From NCBI RefSeq assembly GCF_009363155.1, contig NZ_CP045302.1, forward strand, positions 3,393,001-3,457,000: a DNA stretch of 64,000 nt. The letters run 5' to 3'. Source of the stretch: Azotobacter salinestris. Its GTDB lineage: Bacteria > Pseudomonadota > Gammaproteobacteria > Pseudomonadales > Pseudomonadaceae. The notes beneath the pieces were generated by a model, which saw nothing but the letters and a program-made list of their open reading frames with translations, did no database searches and was not told where the DNA came from. The translations under genes and the position numbers were made by a program. Position 1 is the first letter of the stretch. The number at the start of each line of letters is the position of its first letter. This document shows positions 59,154 to 64,000 of this stretch, piece by piece.

Positions 59154-59244
59154 CGGAACTCTCGGCAGTGGGCTGGAATGGAATCCTGCATGGTAAGTGG
59201 GGGCGCGCAGCGGGGGAAGCAAGACAGGCGCGGATAAGGTGCCC

Positions 59245-59904
59245 TCAGGCAGCGCGCCGGGCGTGGTACAGGCTGGCCTGGCGAAACTCCGCCGGCTCGG
59301 CCAGGTCCGGCCAGGTGCAGGCCTCGAGGGTGGCCAGGCGCCGATAGCGCGGATGGGCGAAGTCGCGCACCCGCGAGTCCGCCACCAGGGCTTCGCGGCC
59401 GCGGCCGAGGAACTGGTCGAGCAGCGGCAGGTTGGCGCGGTCGTAGAGCACGTCGGCGACCAGGATCAGGTCGAAGCGGTCGGCCTCGCCGAAGAAGTCC
59501 GCCGAATAGCCCAATTCGATGCCGTTCAGCTCGGCGTTCGCCCGGCAGGCCGCGAGCGCCAGCGGGTCGAGATCGCAGGCCACCACCTCGGCGGCGCCCA
59601 GCCGGGCTGCGGCGATGGCGGCGACGCCGCTGCCGGCGCCGAAGTCGAGGACGCGCCGGCCATGCACCCACTCCGGGCGCTCGGCCAGCCAGCGGGCGAG
59701 CGCCAGGCCACTGGCCCAGCAGAAGCTCCAGTAGGGCGGCTCCTCGAGGATGCGCCGGGTTTCCTCCGGGCTGAAGGCGCGATCCATGTTCGCCGGATCG
59801 ATCAGCCAGAGGCGCAGGTCGCTGCCCGGCAGCTGCTGCGCGACCAACCGGGCGTCGCCGAGCAGCCCGGCGAGCGCCGCCTGCAGGGCGGGCGGTGCGC
59901 TCAC
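59245..59904 (-). CDS. Class I SAM-dependent methyltransferase
   Basis: 219 residues. SAM-binding motif I VLDFGAGSGVAAIAAARLGA near residue 85, then VVACDLDPLAL and DLILVADVLYD. It resembles small protein-lysine methyltransferases (METTL/Nnt1-like, distant to PrmA). Substrate unknown. Its ATG overlaps the stop of the lipoprotein gene, so the two are probably one operon. Confidence 0.82.
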   Translation of the reverse strand: MSAPPALQAALAGLLGDARLVAQQLPGSDLRLWLIDPANMDRAFSPEETRRILEEPPYWSFCWASGLALARWLAERPEWVHGRRVLDFGAGSGVAAIAAARLGAAEVVACDLDPLALAACRANAELNGIELGYSADFFGEADRFDLILVADVLYDRANLPLLDQFLGRGREALVADSRVRDFAHPRYRRLATLEACTWPDLAEPAEFRQASLYHARRAA

Positions 59905-60350
59905 GGTGCGGGCACCAGCTGCAGGGTGCCGAGCGTCTGGCTGTCCAGGCCGGAAAGGGTGCGTGGCGGCAGGCGCAGGATCAGCCGACCGGACTGGCTG
60001 GCCCGGCCGCGCAGTTCGACCCGCAGATCGGGAGCGAAGGGCTGCGGCACGAAGCGCAGGCTGAACGGCAGCGCCTGGCCGTTGCCGAGCAGGCGGGTGG
60101 TGCCGAGTTCCCCGCGCGGCCGGCCGCGCGCGTCGACCAGCAGCAGCGCCAGCTCCACCTCGCTGTTCGCCGGGGCGCCGAGCAGGTTGCCGCGCAGTTC
60201 GCGCTGGCCGGCCTGCAGCGGTTGGGAAGGGGCGGTGGCAGTGAGCTCCGACGGGGGCGAGGAGGCTTGTGGGGTGTCGTCCTCGGGCTGGCTGGAGCAG
60301 GCGGCGAGCAGGAGGCTCAGGCCGAGGAGGGCAAAAAGGCGCGGCGACAT
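59901..60350 (-). CDS. YbaY/YscW-type lipoprotein
   Basis: 149 residues from ATG 60350. Lipoprotein signal MSPRLFALLGLSLLLAAC with lipobox LAAC and Cys at 18. A linker (SSQPEDDTPQASSPP) and a beta-sandwich domain (REISGN-type start, here RELRGNLLGAP; VELALLLVDARG) of the YbaY/YscW family follow. Outer-membrane sorting is likely because no Asp follows the Cys. Function unknown. Confidence 0.72.
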   Translation of the reverse strand: MSPRLFALLGLSLLLAACSSQPEDDTPQASSPPSELTATAPSQPLQAGQRELRGNLLGAPANSEVELALLLVDARGRPRGELGTTRLLGNGQALPFSLRFVPQPFAPDLRVELRGRASQSGRLILRLPPRTLSGLDSQTLGTLQLVPAP

Positions 60351-60462
60351 GGGGGCTCCTTGGCGGGGTTGCAGCTGGGCGTCTGTATAGCGCAAAGCCT
60401 GCAGCTTGTCTTGGGGGCGGGATGCGCTACCATGACCTTCTTTTTGTAATAGCCCCGCGCCC

Positions 60463-60927
60463 ATGCATTGTCCTTTCTGCAGTGCCCACGACACCAAGGT
60501 CATCGATTCGCGGCTGGTCGCCGAGGGCGATCAGGTGCGCCGCCGTCGCGAGTGCCAGGCCTGCGGCGAACGCTTCACCACCTTCGAGACCGCCGAGCTG
60601 GTCATGCCCCGGGTCATCAAGCAGGACGGCAGCCGCCAGCCGTTCGACGAGGACAAGCTGCGCGCCGGCATGCAGCGGGCGCTGGAGAAACGACCGGTGA
60701 GCATCGAGCGGTTGGAGGCGGCGATCGGCCGGATCAAGCACGAGCTGCGCGCCACCGGCGAGCGGGAGGTCAAGTCGCGGGTGCTCGGCGAGCTGGTGAT
60801 GGCCGAACTGCGCAAGCTCGACGAGGTCGCCTACATCCGCTTCGCTTCCGTCTACCGGCGCTTCCAGGACCTCAACGAGTTCCGCGAGGAAATCGAACGC
60901 CTGTCCCGCGAGCCGTCCAAGCCATGA
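60463..60927 (+). CDS. nrdR: Transcriptional repressor NrdR
   Basis: 154 residues. N-terminal zinc ribbon [15 protein letters not shown] with [10 protein letters not shown], then an ATP-cone ([18 protein letters not shown]). Senses dATP/ATP and represses ribonucleotide reductase genes. Divergent from the lipoprotein gene. The stop overlaps the ribD ATG (ATGA), a common nrdR-ribD coupling. Confidence 0.96.
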   Translation: MHCPFCSAHDTKVIDSRLVAEGDQVRRRRECQACGERFTTFETAELVMPRVIKQDGSRQPFDEDKLRAGMQRALEKRPVSIERLEAAIGRIKHELRATGEREVKSRVLGELVMAELRKLDEVAYIRFASVYRRFQDLNEFREEIERLSREPSKP

Positions 60928-62027
60928 ACCACCATCTCTACATGGCCCGCGCCCTGGAACTGGCGCGTCGGGGGTTGTATTCCACCCATCCCAATCCGCG
61001 GGTCGGCTGCGTGATCGTCGCCGACGGCGTGCTGGTCGGTGAGGGCTGGCATGTGTGCGCCGGCGAGCCGCACGCCGAGGTCCACGCCCTGCGCGAGGCC
61101 GGCGAGCGGGCGCGTGGCGCCACCGCCTACGTCACCCTGGAGCCCTGCAGCCATCATGGGCGCACGCCGCCCTGTGCCGAGGCGCTGGTCGCCGCCGGCG
61201 TCGGCCGGGTGGTGGCGGCCATGCAGGACCCCAATCCGCAGGTGTCCGGGCGCGGTCTGGCGCGTCTGCGTCAGGCCGGCATCGAGGTCGAGGTCGGCGT
61301 GCTGGAGGCCGAGGCTCGCGCGCTCAACGCCGGCTTCGTCAAGCGCATGGAGCATGGCCTGCCGCTGGTGCGGGTCAAGCTGGCGATGAGTCTGGACGGC
61401 CGCACGGCGATGGCCAGCGGCGAGAGCCAGTGGATCACCGGGGCGCCGGCGCGCGGCGCGGTGCAGCGTCTGCGCGCCCGCTCCAGCGTGGTGCTGACCG
61501 GCGCGGACACGGTGCTCGCCGACCTGGCCCGGCTCACCGTGCGCGGCGAGGAGCTGGGGCTGGCGCCCGAGCAGGTCGCCCTGGCGTTGCAGCGCCCGCC
61601 GCTGCGCGTGCTGGTCGACGGCCGCCTGCGGGTACCGCTGGAGGCGCCCTTCTTCCAGGCCGGGCCGGCCCTGGTGGCGAGCTGCACCGCCGGGCGCGAG
61701 GCTGCCTACCGCGAGGCCGGCCACGAGCTGCTGGCCGTGCCGGACAAGGCCGGTCGGGCCGATCTGCCGGCGCTGCTGGCCGAGCTGGCCGCACGCGGCG
61801 CCAACGAGGTGCTGGTGGAGGCGGGGCCGCGCCTGGCCGGGGCCTTCGCCCGGCTGGGGCTGGTCGACGAGTACCGGATCTTCGTCGCGCCCAAGTTCCT
61901 CGGCTCAACTGCCCGGCCGTTGCTGGAGCTGCCCTTGGCGCGCATGGCCGAGGCGCGCGAGCTGAAGATCCGCGACATCCGCGCGGTGGGTGACGACTGG
62001 CAGATCGTCGCCGTGCCCGCTGCCTAG
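60924..62027 (+). CDS. ribD: Bifunctional riboflavin biosynthesis deaminase/reductase RibD
   Basis: 367 residues. Deaminase domain with zinc ligands HAEVHAL and [11 protein letters not shown] near residues 50-85, and a reductase domain starting around 147 ([25 protein letters not shown]). Converts the GTP-derived pyrimidine to ribitylaminouracil phosphate. Not under the following riboswitch, which lies downstream of it. Confidence 0.96.
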   Translation: MNHHLYMARALELARRGLYSTHPNPRVGCVIVADGVLVGEGWHVCAGEPHAEVHALREAGERARGATAYVTLEPCSHHGRTPPCAEALVAAGVGRVVAAMQDPNPQVSGRGLARLRQAGIEVEVGVLEAEARALNAGFVKRMEHGLPLVRVKLAMSLDGRTAMASGESQWITGAPARGAVQRLRARSSVVLTGADTVLADLARLTVRGEELGLAPEQVALALQRPPLRVLVDGRLRVPLEAPFFQAGPALVASCTAGREAAYREAGHELLAVPDKAGRADLPALLAELAARGANEVLVEAGPRLAGAFARLGLVDEYRIFVAPKFLGSTARPLLELPLARMAEARELKIRDIRAVGDDWQIVAVPAA

Positions 62028-62118
62028 CCTGTCCCTCGCCACACCAGCGGAGCCAGACGCCGGTGGCCTGCGGCGCGCGCCTTGTGGTAAAAAGCGCCTC
62101 CGGGCCGCACGGCCCGAC

Positions 62119-62262
62119 GTTCTCAGGGCGGGGTGGAATTCCCCACCGGCGGTGATGACGCCTGGCGTCCAGCCCGCGAGCGCTTGCCACGGGGCATCCC
62201 GCGCAAGGTCAGCAGATCCGGTGCGATTCCGGAGCCGACGGTCAGAGTCCGGATGAGAGAGA
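62119..62262 (+). promoter_or_regulatory. FMN riboswitch (RFN element)
   Basis: Conserved elements in order: CAGGGCGGGGTGGAATTCCC, CACCGGCGGTGATG, AGCCCGCGAGCG, GGTCAGCAGATCCGGTG, ATTCCGGAGCCGACGGTC and AGAGTCCGGATGAGAGAG. This matches the RFN aptamer almost base for base. It precedes ribE and so controls ribE-ribB by FMN. Confidence 0.95.
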
Positions 62263-62318
62263 GCGGGATGTTCCGCCACGCGCAGTTCGCGCGCGCGATC
62301 CCTTTCGATCTGCATGCC

Positions 62319-62336
62319 CTGTTTTTTCGAAACAGG
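62319..62336 (+). promoter_or_regulatory. Hairpin in the riboswitch expression platform
   Basis: CCTGTTT at 62319-62325 pairs with AAACAGG at 62330-62336 over a TTCG tetraloop. AGGAG overlaps the 3' arm, but the ribE start is 47 bases further on, and no T-tract follows. It may be part of the expression platform; how it pairs with the aptamer is not clear. Confidence 0.45.
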
Positions 62337-62384
62337 AGATCGTTCCATGCACCATTTTTCGCAGCGTTGCGCCAGGGGGACAGC

Positions 62385-63044
62385 ATGTTCACCGGCATAA
62401 TCGAGGCCATCGGCACCGTCCGCGCACTCACCCCCAAGGGCGGCGACGTGCGCGTCTACGTCCACACCGGCAAGCTGGACCTGTCTGACGTCAAGCTCGG
62501 CGACAGCATCGCCGTGAACGGCATCTGCCTGACCGCGGTGGAGCTGCCCGGCGACGGCTTCTGGGCCGACGTCAGCCGCGAGACCCTGGCACGCACCGCC
62601 TTCATCGATCTCAAGGCCGGCAGCCGGGTCAACCTGGAGAAGGCCCTGACCCCGACCAGCCGCCTCGGCGGCCATCTGGTCAGCGGGCACGTCGACGGGG
62701 TCGGCGAGGTCATCTCCCGCGAAGACAATGCCCGCGCCGTGCAGTTCCGCATCCGTGCACCGCGCGAGCTGGCCCGCTACATCGCCCTCAAGGGCTCGAT
62801 CACCGTCGACGGTACCAGCCTGACGGTCAACGCGGTCAACGGCGCCGAATTCGAGCTGACCATCGTGCCCCATACCCTGGGCGAAACCATCATGGCCGAC
62901 TACCAGCCGGGCCGGCAGGTGAATCTGGAGGTGGACCTCCTGGCACGCTACCTGGAGCGCCTGATGCTCGGCGACAAGGCCGCCGAGCCCAGCGCCTCCG
63001 GCCTCACCGCAAGCTTTCTGGCCGAGCACGGCTACCTGAAGTAA
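62385..63044 (+). CDS. ribE: Riboflavin synthase alpha subunit
   Basis: 219 residues from ATG 62385 (MFTGIIEAIGTVRAL), the universal start of the family, with AGGGGG upstream. Two lumazine-binding repeats: SIAVNGICLTAV with VSRETLART, and SITVDGTSLTVNAV. LGGHLVSGHVDG is the dismutase signature. Called ribC in some Pseudomonas annotations. Controlled by the FMN riboswitch. Confidence 0.96.
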   Translation: MFTGIIEAIGTVRALTPKGGDVRVYVHTGKLDLSDVKLGDSIAVNGICLTAVELPGDGFWADVSRETLARTAFIDLKAGSRVNLEKALTPTSRLGGHLVSGHVDGVGEVISREDNARAVQFRIRAPRELARYIALKGSITVDGTSLTVNAVNGAEFELTIVPHTLGETIMADYQPGRQVNLEVDLLARYLERLMLGDKAAEPSASGLTASFLAEHGYLK

Positions 63045-63059
63045 TCGAGGAGTGGCCTG

Positions 63060-64000
63060 ATGGCTCTCAACAGCATTGACGAACTGATCGAAGACATCCG
63101 CCAGGGCAAGATGGTCATCCTCATGGATGACGAGGATCGCGAGAACGAGGGTGATCTGATCATGGCCGCCGAATGCGTGCAGGCCGAGCATATCAACTTC
63201 ATGGCCAAGCACGCCCGCGGGCTGATCTGCATGCCGATGACCCGCGAGCGCTGCGAGACCCTCAAGCTGCCGCTGATGGCGCCGCGCAACGGCTCCGGCT
63301 TCGGCACCAAGTTCACCGTCTCCATCGAGGCGGCCGAAGGCGTCACCACCGGCATTTCCGCCGCCGACCGGGCACGCACCGTGCAGGTCGCCGCGGCGAA
63401 GGGCGCCAGGGCCGACGACATCGTCAGCCCCGGACACATCTTCCCGCTGATGGCCCAGCCGGGCGGCGTGCTGGCCCGCGCCGGCCACACCGAGGCGGCC
63501 TGCGACCTGGCGCGGATGGCCGGCTTCGAGCCTTCCGGGGTGATCTGCGAGATCATGAACGACGACGGCAGCATGGCGCGCCGTCCCGAACTGGAAATCT
63601 TCGCCGAGCAGCACGGCATCAAGATCGGCACCATCGCCGACCTGATCCACTACCGGCTGATCCATGAGCGCACCATCGAGCGCATCGCCGAGCAGGAGCT
63701 GGACAGCGAGCTGGGCCGCTTCCACCTGGTGACCTACCGCGACGCGGTGGAGGGCGACGTGCACATGGCGCTGATCATGGGCGAGATCCGCGCCGACGAG
63801 CCTGCCCTGGTGCGGGTGCACAACATGGACCCGCTGCGCGACCTGCTGATGGTCCGCCAGCCGGGGCGTTGGAGCCTGCGCGCGGCGATGGCCGAGGTGG
63901 CCCGGGCCGGCAGCGGCGTGGTGCTGCTGCTCGGCCATCCGCTGGACGCCAACGAGGTGCTGACCCTGCTGCGCGAGGGGACGCCCAAGTCGCCGAGCAC
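63060..64000 (+). CDS. ribB: 3,4-dihydroxy-2-butanone-4-phosphate synthase, cut by window end
   Basis: 313 codons are visible from ATG 63060 ([33 protein letters not shown]). The DHBP synthase domain spans residues 1-200 with the acidic [10 protein letters not shown] metal site, [12 protein letters not shown] and [15 protein letters not shown]. The C-terminal part ([21 protein letters not shown]) resembles a GTP cyclohydrolase II domain, but the cyclohydrolase Cys ligands are not seen in the part present. Bifunctional RibBA or a degenerate second domain cannot be decided without the rest. Starts 15 bases after ribE. Confidence 0.93.
   Translation, partial: MALNSIDELIEDIRQGKMVILMDDEDRENEGDLIMAAECVQAEHINFMAKHARGLICMPMTRERCETLKLPLMAPRNGSGFGTKFTVSIEAAEGVTTGISAADRARTVQVAAAKGARADDIVSPGHIFPLMAQPGGVLARAGHTEAACDLARMAGFEPSGVICEIMNDDGSMARRPELEIFAEQHGIKIGTIADLIHYRLIHERTIERIAEQELDSELGRFHLVTYRDAVEGDVHMALIMGEIRADEPALVRVHNMDPLRDLLMVRQPGRWSLRAAMAEVARAGSGVVLLLGHPLDANEVLTLLREGTPKSPS

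Noticed and set aside
62133..62384. Longer RibE start within the riboswitch region (frame open from 62133; ATG at 62346)
   Set aside because: RibE proteins begin MFTGII, and the best ribosome site is before 62385. The upstream frame runs through the aptamer.

Overview
The window is GC-rich chromosomal DNA of a gammaproteobacterium of the family Pseudomonadaceae. Gene order and protein sequences follow Pseudomonas very closely: birA-coaX-SPOR gene, tRNA-Tyr/Gly/Thr-tufB-tRNA-Trp-secE-nusG, rplKAJL-rpoBC, the str, S10, spc and alpha ribosomal clusters, uvrA-MFS-ssb, then oprG, a zinc-uptake cluster and nrdR-ribD-ribE-ribB. The insertion-sequence load, and rplQ lying directly next to uvrA without the katA-bfrA pair known from P. 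aeruginosa, make me think of Azotobacter or a P. stutzeri-like species. That assignment is inference.

Region by region: 1-1400 is a scrap yard of transposon remnants (IS66 orf1/orf2, an IS5-family C-terminus, a 29-base poly-C run). 1427-3808 holds birA, coaX and a SPOR-domain gene. 3900-6619 is the tRNA-tufB-secE-nusG block. 6690-17523 is rplK-rplA-rplJ-rplL-rpoB-rpoC. 17557-21965 is rpsL-rpsG-fusA-tufA, and 22023-35842 is the long run of ribosomal protein genes with secY and rpoA. 36155-41018 holds uvrA (minus strand), an MFS exporter and ssb. 41082-43290 holds a DoxX remnant and two sugar-nucleotide dehydratase/epimerase-type genes.

The accessory part lies at 43350-54712. An IS4-family element with a nonsense-mutated transposase carries a nested IS630-family element and sits exactly inside the transcription terminator of an oprG/ompW gene. 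A second oprG copy with an identical mature coding region follows in tandem. Both copies have an ANR/FNR-type box at the same distance from a -10 hexamer. Next comes a six-gene TonB energy-transduction cluster (DUF3450, TtpC-like, ExbB, ExbD, TonB, TPR). After it lies a solo TnpB (IS200/IS605, IS1341-type) element with an apparently intact RuvC nuclease; its right end supplies the stop codon of the neighbouring DUF3299 gene.

54709-57816 (minus strand) is a zinc-type ABC cluster (DUF2796, ATPase, FtsX-like permease, DUF3299) preceded by a Zur-like palindrome. The rest holds a small conserved gene, a YbbN-type thioredoxin, a methyltransferase, a YbaY-type lipoprotein, nrdR, ribD, an FMN riboswitch, ribE and the start of ribB, which runs off the window.

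The core (3900-42000) is a transcription/translation super-cluster cut into transcription units by clear intrinsic terminators and sigma-70 promoters. The most unusual points are the homogenised tuf and oprG pairs, the terminator just before tufB and its altered start, the nested IS in a terminator, and the TnpB locus with its inferable insertion site and guide. I saw no convincing unknown multi-gene system; the TnpB/omega-RNA locus and the oprG pair are the best leads.
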